From NCBI GenBank assembly GCA_030429495.1, contig JAUIFH010000006.1, positions 124,001 to 188,000 of the forward strand: a stretch of DNA of 64,000 nt, in the 5' to 3' direction. Both the position numbers and the translations under genes were made by a program. Position 1 is the stretch's first letter. Each line of letters opens with the position of its first letter. This document shows, in pieces, positions 9,146 through 18,221 of this stretch. Source of the DNA: Alphaproteobacteria bacterium. Lineage in GTDB: Bacteria; Pseudomonadota; Alphaproteobacteria; Rhodobacterales; Rhodobacteraceae. Below the pieces are notes generated by a model. That model worked only from the letters and a program-made list of their open reading frames with translations. It did not search any database and had not been told where the DNA came from.

Positions 9146-9540
9146 GCGGAAACCTGCCGGATCCAGTCCTGAAGGTTGTAGTAGGTCGTCACGCGAGTGA
9201 TCCTGCCGTCCTTGAGGTCGAAGAAACCGCCGGCGGGAAGGACGTATTTCTGGCCCCGCGCCTCGGGCAGCCCCGGATCGGTCTTGAGATAGGTTCCGTT
9301 GACCACGAATTCCGCCGCGCCGCGCGTACCGTCATCGTTCGAAAATACCACGATGTCGGTGAGTTCTTCCTTGTAGGTCTCGTTCATATGGCGGCAGAAA
9401 TCGGCGAAGGCCACCTTGCCAAGACGCTTTGCGCCCTCGTTAACGTGATGGGCGAAATCGTCGTGCAGCGTCTCCAGCATGGCGTTGAGATCGCCTCGGT
9501 TGAAGGCGGCGTAGTAGGCTTCGATCGTGGCGCGGGTCAT
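9142..9540 (-). CDS. Ketosteroid-isomerase-related / SnoaL-like NTF2-fold protein
   Basis: Protein of 132 aa. MTRATIEAYYAAFNRGDLNAMLETLHDDFAHHVNEG is the standard opening of the NTF2-like ketosteroid-isomerase-related family, and GGFFDLKDGRITRVTTYYNLQDWIRQV is its usual end. Length is typical. Members are presumed small-molecule enzymes, but most have no assigned reaction. It is the first gene of a three-gene run with the GNAT (ATGA overlap) and nitrilase genes. The 107-bp gap upstream separates it from the phosphatase gene and may hold the promoter of the trio. Confidence 0.87.
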   Translation of the reverse strand: MTRATIEAYYAAFNRGDLNAMLETLHDDFAHHVNEGAKRLGKVAFADFCRHMNETYKEELTDIVVFSNDDGTRGAAEFVVNGTYLKTDPGLPEARGQKYVLPAGGFFDLKDGRITRVTTYYNLQDWIRQVSA

Positions 9541-9647
9541 CCTGATCTCCGTTGGTTGCGGCCCGCACGATAGGCCGGCAGAGCCGCGCTGCCCATACCT
9601 ATTGCGTCGGTTCCGGCGCGCTTTGCGGCCTCGCCGCGCGACCGCCG

Positions 9648-10106
9648 CTATTCGGCCGTCGGCGGTCCGAACCGTTCGACCATCCTCGCCCGGATCTGGT
9701 CGCGCGCCTGCCTGTACGCGTTCAGCTTCGTCTCCCGCGCCTCGCCGATTCCGGTCGGATCCATGACCGGCCAGTATTCGACATCGAGGTGGAAGAATCG
9801 TGTAAATTCAAGAGCCTGACGCTGACTCGCCGGTGTGAGCGCGATCACGAGGTCGAAACCCGAAAGGTCGTCGCCCCATTGCTGCATCTCCTCGAAGCTG
9901 CGCGAACGGTGGCGCGAAAGTTCCACGCCGATCTCGTCGCAGGCGGCGACAGCGAAACCGTCGATTTCAAGATCGTTGTGGACACCGGCCGACTGCACAT
10001 AGCAGTCGTGGCCGTAGAACTTCTTCATGATGCCCTCGGCCATGGGCGAACGGACAGCGTTGTGATCGCAGCAGAAGAGCACCGACTGGGGCAGCTTTCC
10101 CACCAC
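9648..10106 (-). CDS. Low-molecular-weight phosphotyrosine phosphatase-like protein
   Basis: The active-site loop C-x5-R-S is seen as FCCDHNAVRSPMAEG (Cys13, Arg19 from the start used here), and PVMDPTG late in the protein supplies the general-acid Asp. This is the LMW-PTP/ArsC fold. The track starts at a TTG (10133) inside the upstream gene; GTG 10106, five bases after that gene's stop codon begins, gives a 152-aa protein and a better ribosome-binding context (GGGGG). Substrate (protein phosphotyrosine or arsenate) is not decided. It follows hisD and the UPF0262 gene, a conserved alphaproteobacterial order. Confidence 0.85.
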   Translation of the reverse strand: MVGKLPQSVLFCCDHNAVRSPMAEGIMKKFYGHDCYVQSAGVHNDLEIDGFAVAACDEIGVELSRHRSRSFEEMQQWGDDLSGFDLVIALTPASQRQALEFTRFFHLDVEYWPVMDPTGIGEARETKLNAYRQARDQIRARMVERFGPPTAE

Positions 10107-10108
10107 GT

Positions 10109-10588
10109 TCAGCCCCCGAAATGCAGGACACAAATCAGGGTGAAAAGCCGCCGCGCGGTGTCGATATCCAGGTCCGCCTTGCCTTCCAGCCGCTCCTGAA
10201 GCACCCGCGCCCCTTCATTGTGGATGCCGCGCCGCGCCATGTCGATCGCCTCGATCTGGCTCGGCGGCAGGCGCTTCACGGCCTCGAAATAGCTTTCGCA
10301 GATCTGGAAATAATCCTTCACGACCTGCCGGAACGGCCCCAGCGACAGGTGGAACTCCGCGACTTTGCCGCCATCCTCCGCCTCGATGTCGAAGACAAGC
10401 CGCTTCTCCCGGATCGCGAGCGCGAGGCGAAAAGGCCCTTCGGGGCTCGTGGCGGCGTCCTTCTGCGGCAGGACGAAACTGTTGTCTTCCAGAAGATCGA
10501 AGATCGCGACCTTGCGTTCCTGTTCCACTTCCGGCGTGGGCGCGGGCAGACCGCGATCGTCGATCTCGATATGGCAGATACGGCTCAT
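10109..10588 (-). CDS. UPF0262 family protein
   Basis: Protein of 159 aa from ATG 10588, which shares one base with the hisD stop (TGATG). The track uses the GTG just before it. Features include RICHIEIDDRGL at the start, the KVAIFDLLEDNSF stretch, FHLSLGPFRQVVKDYFQICESYFEAV in the middle, and a C-terminal IEAIDMARRGIHNEGARVLQERL helix. These match the UPF0262 family known from alphaproteobacteria next to hisD. Function is unknown. The tight overlap with hisD suggests coupled translation. Confidence 0.88.
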   Translation of the reverse strand: MSRICHIEIDDRGLPAPTPEVEQERKVAIFDLLEDNSFVLPQKDAATSPEGPFRLALAIREKRLVFDIEAEDGGKVAEFHLSLGPFRQVVKDYFQICESYFEAVKRLPPSQIEAIDMARRGIHNEGARVLQERLEGKADLDIDTARRLFTLICVLHFGG

Positions 10589-11898
10589 CACGCCCCTCCC
10601 CGGTTCAGCCGGTCGAGCCGGGCGCGCACCGACAGCCCGTGCGCCTCAAGGCTTTCGGATACCGCCAGCCGCTCGGCGGCCGGGCCGATGGCCGCCAGCG
10701 CCTCCGGCGTCATCCTCGCAATCGTGGTCCGCTTGAGAAAATCCATGACAGACAGCCCGCTTGAAAAACGTGCCGAGCGCGCCGTCGGCAGCACATGGTT
10801 CGGCCCGCCCACGTAATCGCCGATCGCTTCCGGAGTCCAGCGCCCGAGGAAGATCGCGCCCGCATGGGTGATCTTCGTGGACAATGTGTCCGGATCGGCG
10901 GTGCAAAGTTCCAGATGCTCCGGTGCGACCCGGTTCGACAAAGCCGCCGCCTCGTCCAGATCACGGGTCACGATCACCGCGCCGTAGTCGCGCCAGCTGG
11001 CCCCCGCGATGGCGCGCCGCTCCAGTGTTTCCAGCCGCTTCTCGACCGCAGCCGCAACGGCCTGCCCGAACGCGGCATCGTCGGTCACAAGGATCGACTG
11101 CGCACTTTCGTCATGCTCCGCCTGGCTAAGCAGGTCGAGTGCGATCCAGTCGGGGTCGTTGTCCTTGTCAGCGATCACGAGAATCTCCGACGGCCCGGCG
11201 ATCATGTCGATGCCGACACGCCCGAACACCCGCCGCTTGGCGGCGGCGACATAGGCGTTGCCCGGCCCGGTGATCTTGTCTACCGGCCGGACGGTCTCCG
11301 TCCCGTAGGCCAGTGTTGCGATCGCCTGTGCGCCGCCGATCCGGTAGACGGTATCGACACCCGCAAGCCGCGCTGCCAGCAGGACGAGCGGATTGACCAC
11401 GCCGCCCGGCGTCGGGCAGGCGATCACCAGACGCTTCACCCCCGCGACCTTCGCCGGAATCGCGTTCATCAGAACCGAGGACGGATAAGATGCCAGCCCC
11501 CCCGGCACGTAGAGACCCGCCGCATCGACCGGCCCCCATCGCCAGCCGAGTTCCGCTCCCGCCGCATCGGTCCAGCGCTGATCGACAGGCATCTGGCGTT
11601 CGTGATAGGCGCGGATGCGCTCCGCCGCGAGTTCCAGCGCCGCGCGATCCTCTTCAGGGACCCTCGCGCATTCCGCCTCGATCTCGGCGGCGGAAAAGGC
11701 CAGCGTCGCGGGAGTCAGTTCCAGCCGGTCGAACTTCGCCGTCAGCTCGATGACCGCCGCATCGCCCCGCGCGCGGACGTCGGCTATGATCGCCGCCACC
11801 GCGTCGTCCACATCCGGCGCATCCTCGCGCTTGGCGGACAGAAGCGCCCTAAAGGCGCTTTCGAAACCTTGATCGGCGTTCGACAGGAAAACGGGCAT
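10588..11898 (-). CDS. hisD: Histidinol dehydrogenase
   Basis: Protein of 436 aa from ATG 11898, which follows GAGGAG; the track start adds five codons. It catalyses the last two NAD-linked oxidations of histidine synthesis, histidinol to histidine. Conserved segments: GLYVPGGLASYPSSVLMNAIPAKVAG, GGAQAIATLAYGTETV, KITGPGNAYVAAAKR, IAGPSEILVIAD, LLSQAEHDESAQSILVT with the zinc-site Gln/His, and VAPEHLELC. Length is typical. The gene is followed by UPF0262 and the phosphatase gene, an order that need not relate to histidine synthesis. A GNAT gene and a hairpin separate it from murA-DUF2948 upstream. Confidence 0.97.
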   Translation of the reverse strand: MPVFLSNADQGFESAFRALLSAKREDAPDVDDAVAAIIADVRARGDAAVIELTAKFDRLELTPATLAFSAAEIEAECARVPEEDRAALELAAERIRAYHERQMPVDQRWTDAAGAELGWRWGPVDAAGLYVPGGLASYPSSVLMNAIPAKVAGVKRLVIACPTPGGVVNPLVLLAARLAGVDTVYRIGGAQAIATLAYGTETVRPVDKITGPGNAYVAAAKRRVFGRVGIDMIAGPSEILVIADKDNDPDWIALDLLSQAEHDESAQSILVTDDAAFGQAVAAAVEKRLETLERRAIAGASWRDYGAVIVTRDLDEAAALSNRVAPEHLELCTADPDTLSTKITHAGAIFLGRWTPEAIGDYVGGPNHVLPTARSARFSSGLSVMDFLKRTTIARMTPEALAAIGPAAERLAVSESLEAHGLSVRARLDRLNRGGA

Positions 11899-12016
11899 TG
11901 CGGCACTCCTCAATCCCGCACCCCATAGCGTTCCCCGACTTCGGCCTCAAGCACCGCGACGGGTCCGGCCGCATTGTCGCGACATGAAACGCATCCTCCC
12001 TTCTGATCGTAGAAAT

Positions 12017-12032
12017 CCCCGAAAGTTCGGGG
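12017..12032 (-). terminator. Possible terminator after the GNAT gene
   Basis: CCCCGAA-AG-TTCGGGG is a perfect inverted repeat (effective tetraloop hairpin) 20 bases past the GNAT stop. In the minus direction it is followed by ATTTCT, a weak U-tract. It could end the murA-DUF2948-GNAT transcript before hisD. Confidence 0.35.
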
Positions 12033-12051
12033 CAAGCCCTCGAAGCCTCTG

Positions 12052-12528
12052 TCAGGGAAGACGCCGCCGCATTCCCACCTCGCAGGCGCAGCTCTGGCGC
12101 GGCCGCGCGGGATCGCCGACAACCTCGAACCCTGCCCGCCGGTATGCGGCCTGCGCGGGCGCATTCTCCGCGCCGACTTCCAGCCAGAGCTCCGCGATCC
12201 CCGCATCCGCAGCATCAGCAAGAACCGCTGCAATCAACGCATCTCCGACACCCTTCCCGCGCATCCGGTCCGCGACATAGACGCCCCCGATCCAGCCGCG
12301 CGACGCCGCCGCGCCGTCTCTGACCCAGGCGATGCAGCCGACCGGCGCAGCGCCCTCAAACGCCAGGAAGGTGGGGTTCGCCGCCAACTGCGCCGCGAAA
12401 TCCGCAAGCGGCCGGTCACGCCAGTCGGCAAGTTTCGCCGAGAATGCGCCGGGGGCAAGGGTCAGCGCCTCAAGACGGATGGCCCGCCAGGCCTGAGCCG
12501 CGTCGGGTCCTGCCCGGCGCACGGTCAT
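12052..12528 (-). CDS. GNAT-family N-acetyltransferase
   Basis: Protein of 158 aa. The track start (12681) lies far inside DUF2948; the real start is ATG 12528 ([22 protein letters not shown]), overlapping the DUF2948 stop as ATGA. GGVYVADRMRGKGVGDALIAAVLADA is the acetyl-CoA-binding motif A, and LEVGAENAPAQAAYRRAGFEVVG is motif B of GNAT enzymes. Acceptor unknown. The gene is probably co-translated with murA and DUF2948. It sits between DUF2948 and hisD, which are usually close neighbours in this order. Confidence 0.88.
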   Translation of the reverse strand: MTVRRAGPDAAQAWRAIRLEALTLAPGAFSAKLADWRDRPLADFAAQLAANPTFLAFEGAAPVGCIAWVRDGAAASRGWIGGVYVADRMRGKGVGDALIAAVLADAADAGIAELWLEVGAENAPAQAAYRRAGFEVVGDPARPRQSCACEVGMRRRLP

Positions 12529-13007
12529 TCGGGATGCGCAGGCGCTTTTCGCGACGGCGCGAAATAGGGCCGCGTCACGTCCTTCAGCGTCAGGTCGAGG
12601 CATTCGACATCGGCCGCGATCGCGCCGTCGCCGGCAAGCGTGATCTCCACCCGCCCCGCCGCGTCCTCGCCCGGTTTCCATTCCACCGCGAGTATCGACA
12701 GGACCGCATCGGCATCCTTCCGGTCGATCCCCTGCGACGCCACGCTGAGCACGCCGTCAATCACCAGCAACGCCCGCACGCGTTCGTAGGGCCGGTGCCG
12801 CGCCTCTGCCGCTGCGCGGTCCTCCCAGCGGAAGCGGTTGATCAGGAAGGCGAGGCTCCGGGCACGGGGCTGCCAGGACATGTCGGTGACCGCAAGAACG
12901 GCATCCTGGGCAAGCGCCGAGATCACGGCGACATCCTCGGCCGTCTCGGCCTTCAGGCCAAGCGGATGCTCTCCGCCATCCTCGAATCGCGCATCTCCGG
13001 TCGTCAT
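12525..13007 (-). CDS. DUF2948 family protein
   Basis: Protein of 160 aa. [42 protein letters not shown], and [23 protein letters not shown] with a late [16 protein letters not shown] match the DUF2948 family found behind murA in alphaproteobacteria. Function unknown; no membrane segment or signal peptide. ATG 13007 overlaps the murA stop as ATGA, and its own stop overlaps the GNAT start the same way, so these three genes are tightly coupled. Confidence 0.9.
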   Translation of the reverse strand: MTTGDARFEDGGEHPLGLKAETAEDVAVISALAQDAVLAVTDMSWQPRARSLAFLINRFRWEDRAAAEARHRPYERVRALLVIDGVLSVASQGIDRKDADAVLSILAVEWKPGEDAAGRVEITLAGDGAIAADVECLDLTLKDVTRPYFAPSRKAPAHPE

Positions 13008-14272
13008 TCTTCCCTCACACGCTCGATCTTTGCGCCCACCGCTGACAGCTTCTCCTCGACCCGTTCGTAACCGCGATCAAGGTGATAGACCCGGCGCACC
13101 ATCGTTTCACCCTCCGCGCCAAGCCCTGCGAGGATCAGCGACACCGACGCCCGAAGATCGGTCGCCATGACCTGCGCGCCTTTCAACCGCTCAACGCCCG
13201 TCACCGTCGCGTGGCCGCCATGGACCTCGATCTCCGCCCCCATGCGCGTCAGTTCCGGCGCATGCATGAAACGGTTCTCGAAGATGGTCTCTTCCAGAAC
13301 GCTCGTGCCGTTAGCCGTCGTCAGAAGCGCCATCATCTGCGCCTGAAGGTCGGTCGGGAAACCCGGGAACACCTCGGTCTTCACATCGACGGCCTTGGCC
13401 CGGCCGTTGGAGCGGGCGACCCGCACGCCGTCCTTCGTCGGCGTCACGACGATCCCCGCCGCGTCGAGCTTTTCGCAGAAGGCAGGCAGCAGGTCCATCG
13501 ACCCGCCCACAAGCTCCACCTCGCCGCCGGCGATGGCGGGCGCGATCATGTAGGTGCCAAGCTCGATCCGGTCGGCCACGACGGCATGGGTCGCGCCGTG
13601 CAGGCGGTCGACGCCCTGAATCTCGATCGTGTCGCTGCCTTCGCCGGCAATCTGCGCCCCCATCGCGCGCAGGCATTTCACAAGATCGACGATCTCGGGT
13701 TCCCGCGCGGCGTTCTTCAGAACCGTCGTCCCCTTGGCCAGCGTCGCGGCCATCACGATGTTCTCGGTGGCCCCCACGCTCGCGAAGCGCTGTTCAATCA
13801 CGGCGCCTTTCAGCCCCTTCGGCGCATCGGCGTGAAGGTAGCCATCCTTCAGTTCGATCTTTGCGCCCAGCGCCTCCAGCCCCGAGACGTGGATGTCCAT
13901 CGGCCGCGCCCCGATCGCGCAACCGCCGGGAAGCGAGACGACGGCCCGCCCGGCCCGCGCCAGAAGCGGCCCGAGGACAAGGTTCGATGCGCGCATCTTG
14001 CGCACGATGTCATAGTCTGCGGTCAGGTTGTTCAGGTCGTGCGACGACATGGCGAGCACGCGGCCGTCCTGCATCGACCGCACCTCGGCGCCGAGCGATT
14101 CCAGAAGCAGCGTCATCGTCTTGATGTCCGAAAGCCGGGGCGCGTTGGTCAGCGTCAGCGGTTCGTCCGACAAGAGCGTCGCCGGCATCAGGGCAAGGCA
14201 GGCGTTCTTTGCCCCCGCGATCGGAATCTGCCCCCTGAGTTCCGTCCCGCCCGTAACGATAATCGAATCCAT
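13004..14272 (-). CDS. murA: UDP-N-acetylglucosamine 1-carboxyvinyltransferase
   Basis: Protein of 422 aa from ATG 14272 (MDSIIVTGG) with GAGGC upstream; the track start is eight codons too early. It transfers enolpyruvate from PEP to UDP-GlcNAc, the first committed step of peptidoglycan synthesis. [15 protein letters not shown] holds the Lys and Asn of the active site. [16 protein letters not shown] carries the catalytic Cys118 that fosfomycin alkylates in the family; it is a Cys here, not the Asp found in naturally resistant forms. Length is typical. It follows a 50-aa basic protein by seven bases and overlaps DUF2948. Confidence 0.97.
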   Translation of the reverse strand: MDSIIVTGGTELRGQIPIAGAKNACLALMPATLLSDEPLTLTNAPRLSDIKTMTLLLESLGAEVRSMQDGRVLAMSSHDLNNLTADYDIVRKMRASNLVLGPLLARAGRAVVSLPGGCAIGARPMDIHVSGLEALGAKIELKDGYLHADAPKGLKGAVIEQRFASVGATENIVMAATLAKGTTVLKNAAREPEIVDLVKCLRAMGAQIAGEGSDTIEIQGVDRLHGATHAVVADRIELGTYMIAPAIAGGEVELVGGSMDLLPAFCEKLDAAGIVVTPTKDGVRVARSNGRAKAVDVKTEVFPGFPTDLQAQMMALLTTANGTSVLEETIFENRFMHAPELTRMGAEIEVHGGHATVTGVERLKGAQVMATDLRASVSLILAGLGAEGETMVRRVYHLDRGYERVEEKLSAVGAKIERVREE

Positions 14273-14279
14273 GCCTGCC

Positions 14280-14432
14280 TCAGCCTTCCTGCCCATCCCC
14301 GCCCGGTTTCACAGCGCGCGCCTTGGCCTGCGCCTTGCGACGCGCGAGATTGGCCTTGAGCGCAGCCTTGAGCCGCGCCTCGCGCGTCTCTTCGCCCTTT
14401 TCGGACCGGGTTTTCGGGGGTTTTCTGTCCAT
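14280..14432 (-). CDS. Small basic protein upstream of murA
   Basis: A 50-aa frame, too short for the ORF track: [25 protein letters not shown]... ending [18 protein letters not shown] precedes the ATG at good spacing. It is very rich in Lys, Arg and Ala ([20 protein letters not shown]) and should form one basic helix, possibly RNA- or ribosome-associated. Short basic proteins of this kind often precede murA in Rhodobacterales. The stop codon ends eight bases before murA, so they are likely one transcript. No function is assigned. Confidence 0.75.
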   Translation of the reverse strand: MDRKPPKTRSEKGEETREARLKAALKANLARRKAQAKARAVKPGGDGQEG

Positions 14433-14523
14433 GCAGCCCTCTCTACAGTGGACCAGCGATAGCGTCCAGATTGCCCTTGCACAGAGGGAAGTTTGCGTCT
14501 AACACCCGGCGCACGAAAATCGG

Positions 14524-14598
<75 letters not shown>

Positions 14599-14750
14599 TC
14601 TCTTTTTTTTGACCCCGATATGCACTCTAGACTCAGGTCTCATAACCAGGGTGCCATGCCCGCTGAGTGAGCCTGTCATGACCAGCGACACAAGCGTATC
14701 GAAATGATGTATTGGCGCGCCGGTCATGCCGCCCGCACAGATAGGGGCAG

Positions 14751-16466
14751 TCAAGCCGTTTCCGTTGTGGAAAGCCCGAGTTCGCGCATCATCGTAGCCC
14801 GCATAAGAAACTTTTGCGGTTTGCCGGTCACCGTCATGGGCAGTGTGTCGCGCAGGCGCACAACGGCCGGGATCTTGAAATGTGCGATACGGCCGCGGCA
14901 ATGGTTTTGTATCTCGGCCTCGTCCGGCGCCTTACCCGGCTTCGGGACGATCCAAGCGCACACAATCTCGCCCAGCCGGTCGTCGGGAATGCCAAAAACC
15001 TGAACCTGACTGATATCGGGATGGGTGTAGAGGAATTCTTCAATCTCGCGCGGATAGATGTTCTCTCCGCCGCGGCAGATCATGTCTTTCACCCGCCCGG
15101 TGATGTTGCAATAACCTTCGTCGTCGATCCGGGCGAGGTCGCCGGTATGCATCCAGCCGTCCTTGTCGATGGCAGCCGCTGTCTGTGCAGCATCGTCCCA
15201 ATAGCCTTTCATCACTGAATAGCCGCGGGTCAGCAGTTCTCCCTGCTCGCCCGATGGCACCGTTGTACCGGTTTCGTCGACGATCCTGACTTCGACATGG
15301 GGATGAATACGGCCGACCGAAGAAACGCGCTTGTCCAGAGGCGTATCTATCGCGGACTGGAATGAAACCGGGCTCGTCTCGGTCATGCCATAGGCGATCG
15401 TGACCTCGCGCATATGCATCAGCGTCTGGACCTTCTTCATTACCTCGATCGGACACGGCGCGCCCGCCATGATCCCGGTCCGGAGCGTCGACAGGTCGAA
15501 GCTGGCGAAGTCGGGATGTTCGAGCATCCCGACAAACATCGTCGGCACGCCGTAAAGCGCGGTCGCACCCTCGTCGTGGACGGTCGTCAACACGCTCACC
15601 GGATCGAACGCTTCGCCCGGCACGATCATCCGTGCCCCCCTTGCCACGCAGCCGAGCGTGCCCATCACCATTCCGAAGCAATGGTAGAACGGGACCGGGA
15701 TGCAAAGCCGGTCGACCTCTGAGAGGTTGAGCCTTCCGGTCACGAAATATGCATTATTGACAATGTTGCGGTGGGTCAGGGTCGCGCCCTTGGGCAGGCC
15801 AGTCGTGCCTGAGGTAAACTGGATATTGATCGCGTCATTGGGGTCGAGCACAGCCGTGATTGCGTCAAGCGCTGCGCTGTCCACACCGTCGCCCATGCGT
15901 TCGACATCATCGAAACGCCAGGCGCCCGGATGACTGTCCGCACCCATCACAATGACATGGCGAAGTGCCGGCACCGCGGCAGCCGACAGCAGCCCCGGCT
16001 CTGATGAGGCAAGCTCCGGCGCCACCTCACCCAGCATTGCGACATAGTCCGAACCCTTGAAACCCGGGCTGAGCACGATCGCGGCGCAGCCGGTCAGCCT
16101 GAGGGCGTAGTCGAGTTCCGAGATCCGATAGGCCGGGTTGATGGTGACCAGTATCGCACCGATCCGCGCGGTCGCGAACTGAGTCACGAGCCATTCGTAG
16201 CGATTGGGCGACCAGATGCCGACCCGGTCGCCCTTCGCAATCCCCAGTGCAGCAAGACCGGCGGCCATCCGGTCAACGTCGGACGCAAACTCGCGCCAGC
16301 TTCGGCGGATACCCTGTTGAACGAATACTGCCGCGACCGCGTCCCCCAAACGTGCCACTGTCCGCGCCAGCAGTTCCGGGATCGTAGCCTCGATCAGCGG
16401 CTCATCCCGGGTGCCGCGCACCCATGACAGCCCGTTTGCGGGCATTCCATCATCTTTCGGCTTCAT
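14751..16466 (-). CDS. AMP-binding acyl-CoA synthetase
   Basis: Protein of 571 aa, ATG 16466 preceded by GGGAGG. The P-loop-like motif FTSGTTGLPKGATLTHRN, the AYGMTETSP motif, and GWMHTGDLARIDDEGYCNITGRVKD with the final MTVTGKPQKFLMR (catalytic Lys) define the acyl-adenylate family. The order and length fit medium- or branched-chain acyl-CoA synthetases acting as carboxylic acid + ATP + CoA to acyl-CoA. It is divergent from the aldehyde dehydrogenase gene across a 224-bp region with phased repeats. Activation of the acid made by that dehydrogenase is a reasonable but unproven role. Confidence 0.92.
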   Translation of the reverse strand: MKPKDDGMPANGLSWVRGTRDEPLIEATIPELLARTVARLGDAVAAVFVQQGIRRSWREFASDVDRMAAGLAALGIAKGDRVGIWSPNRYEWLVTQFATARIGAILVTINPAYRISELDYALRLTGCAAIVLSPGFKGSDYVAMLGEVAPELASSEPGLLSAAAVPALRHVIVMGADSHPGAWRFDDVERMGDGVDSAALDAITAVLDPNDAINIQFTSGTTGLPKGATLTHRNIVNNAYFVTGRLNLSEVDRLCIPVPFYHCFGMVMGTLGCVARGARMIVPGEAFDPVSVLTTVHDEGATALYGVPTMFVGMLEHPDFASFDLSTLRTGIMAGAPCPIEVMKKVQTLMHMREVTIAYGMTETSPVSFQSAIDTPLDKRVSSVGRIHPHVEVRIVDETGTTVPSGEQGELLTRGYSVMKGYWDDAAQTAAAIDKDGWMHTGDLARIDDEGYCNITGRVKDMICRGGENIYPREIEEFLYTHPDISQVQVFGIPDDRLGEIVCAWIVPKPGKAPDEAEIQNHCRGRIAHFKIPAVVRLRDTLPMTVTGKPQKFLMRATMMRELGLSTTETA

Positions 16467-16690
16467 CGGTTCCTCCCCTGCGAACGGACGTACAGCTTAG
16501 CCCGACACTGCCATGCCCGTGTCGCCAATGCTCGGCATTTTACGCCATCACTGCCGGCGGTCCGGGCCGCCACGGCGCGATAGTCCCGATGTTTGGCGCG
16601 ATAGACCGAGATCGGTACGCCACGGTGCCTAGCATGGGACGGGGCCGGAAACGGTGTCATGCGGCCCGAACGATCTGGGAGGACAGGAAC
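16467..16690. promoter_or_regulatory. Divergent control region, CoA ligase / aldehyde dehydrogenase
   Basis: This 224-bp gap separates two divergent genes and must carry both promoters. It contains two exact copies of GGCGCGATAG (16574-16583 and 16595-16604) whose starts are 21 bp apart, two helical turns, in direct orientation. That is the layout of AraC-family half-sites. The nearby AraC-type regulator (18222-19175) is the obvious candidate to bind; this is inference. No clear -35/-10 pair was fixed. Confidence 0.5.
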
Positions 16691-18091
16691 ATGCACCCGC
16701 TCATCATCAATGGACAGGCCGTCCGCACCGGCCAGGGATTTGACGTGCTCAACCCCGCAAACGGCGCGATCGTCGGAACCGCGCCAAACGCGACCGAAAC
16801 CGACCTTGACGCCGCCGTCGCGGCCGCACAGGAGGCGTACCGCACGCTGTCACGTCGCCCCGAGGAAGAGCGGCGCAAGCTTTGCGAGGCGATGGCCGAC
16901 GCGCTGGACCACCATCAGGAAGAACTCGCCCGGCTTCTGACAGCCGAACAGGGCAAGCCGATGAACGGTCTCGGCTCACGCTGGGAGCTTGGCGCCGCAG
17001 TGGCCTGGGCACGGCATACCTGCACGCTGTCGCTGCCGATGAAGACGATCCAGAAGAACAACGAAGGCACGGTCGAACTGCACCGCAAGCCGCTTGGCGT
17101 CGTGGGGTCCATCACGCCATGGAATTTCCCGATCCTGATCGCGGTGTGGCATGTCTTTCCGGCGGTCCTGACCGGCAACACGGTCGTCATCAAGCCTTCG
17201 CCCTATACGCCGCTCGCCACGCTGCGCATGGTCGAGCTCCTTAACGAGGTCCTGCCGGTCGGCGTCATCAACAGCATAGCCGGCGATGATCGCGACGTGA
17301 ATATCGGCGCGCTGATGTCGGCCCATCCCGGCATCCGCAAGATCGTCTTCACAGGCTCATCCGAGACCGGCAGAAAGGTCGCCGCGAGTGCCGCCGCGAC
17401 GATGAAGCGGCTGACGCTGGAGATGGGTGGCAACGATGCTGGCATCGTCCTGCCTGACGCCGATCCGAAGGCCATCGCCGAGGGCGTGTTCTGGGGCGCC
17501 TTCATCAACAACGGCCAGACCTGCGCCGCGATCAAGCGGCTTTACGTCCACGACGACATCTACGACCAAGTTTGCGAGGAACTCGTGGCCTATGGGAGAG
17601 GCGTCGTTGTCGGCGACGGCGCAGCGGAAGATAGCGCACTCGGTCCGATGCAGAACCGGATGCAGTTCGACAAGGTCGCCCGGCTGGTGGCCGACGCCAA
17701 GACGCGCGGGCGCGTCCTGCTCGGCGGCGAACCCGGCGAGGGACTGTTCTTCCCGCCGACGATCATCGCCGATCTGGATGACGGCGTAGCGCTCGTGGAC
17801 GAGGAACAGTTCGGCCCGGCCCTTCCCATCATCCGTTACCGCGATATCGAGGACGCGGTGGCCCGCGCCAATGCCAGTCCCTGGGGGCTCGGCGGCTCGG
17901 TCTGGTCGAAGGACATCCAGAAAGCGCGCGGTGTCGCGCTTGAGCTGGACACCGGCTCCGCCTGGGTCAACAAGCACGTCGCGATCCAGCCCGATGCACC
18001 CTTCGGCGGGGTCAAGGCCTCGGGCCTTGGGACCGAATTCGGCGAAGAGGGGCTTCAGGAATACACCGATATCCAGGTCGTGTCGTACTAG
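16691..18091 (+). CDS. NAD(P)-dependent aldehyde dehydrogenase
   Basis: Protein of 466 aa from ATG 16691, preceded by GGGAGGA; the track start is 89 codons too early. PLGVVGSITPWNFPI, TGSSETGRKV (NAD site), Glu244 in LTLEMGGNDAGIVLPDAD (general base) and Cys278 in NNGQTCAAIKRLYV (nucleophile) are all present. It oxidises an aldehyde to a carboxylate. There is no signal peptide, so it acts in the cytosol. It stands next to an AraC regulator of FeaR type and to the amine dehydrogenase locus, so an amine-derived aldehyde is a plausible substrate. The exact aldehyde is not readable from sequence. Confidence 0.93.
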   Translation: MHPLIINGQAVRTGQGFDVLNPANGAIVGTAPNATETDLDAAVAAAQEAYRTLSRRPEEERRKLCEAMADALDHHQEELARLLTAEQGKPMNGLGSRWELGAAVAWARHTCTLSLPMKTIQKNNEGTVELHRKPLGVVGSITPWNFPILIAVWHVFPAVLTGNTVVIKPSPYTPLATLRMVELLNEVLPVGVINSIAGDDRDVNIGALMSAHPGIRKIVFTGSSETGRKVAASAAATMKRLTLEMGGNDAGIVLPDADPKAIAEGVFWGAFINNGQTCAAIKRLYVHDDIYDQVCEELVAYGRGVVVGDGAAEDSALGPMQNRMQFDKVARLVADAKTRGRVLLGGEPGEGLFFPPTIIADLDDGVALVDEEQFGPALPIIRYRDIEDAVARANASPWGLGGSVWSKDIQKARGVALELDTGSAWVNKHVAIQPDAPFGGVKASGLGTEFGEEGLQEYTDIQVVSY

Positions 18092-18111
18092 ACGACATTT
18101 CCGGCCAAATT

Positions 18112-18137
18112 CCCGCGCCGGGTTGGCCCGACGCGGG
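18112..18137 (+). terminator. Hairpin after aldehyde dehydrogenase gene
   Basis: CCCGCG-C-CGGG-TTGG-CCCG-A-CGCGGG forms a ten-pair stem with one C-A mismatch, 20 bases past the stop. No T-run follows. It probably marks the end of the dehydrogenase transcript before the regulator gene. Confidence 0.4.
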
Positions 18138-18221
18138 GAAACCGTGGTGCCATTTCCGTGCAGCGACTAGGATCGACACAACAACAGCATCCGGGAGCCC
18201 ACTGGGAGGAGGACTTTCCGC

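Noticed and set aside
11910-12035. 41-codon TTG frame with CVSC motif upstream of hisD
   Set aside because: The start lies inside a hairpin and is only a TTG. The protein-like look (DFYDQKGGCVSCRDN) kept it under consideration, but there is no further support.
13082-14359. 425-aa plus-strand ORF over murA
   Set aside because: His/Arg-rich antisense frame without domains; murA on the minus strand is certain.
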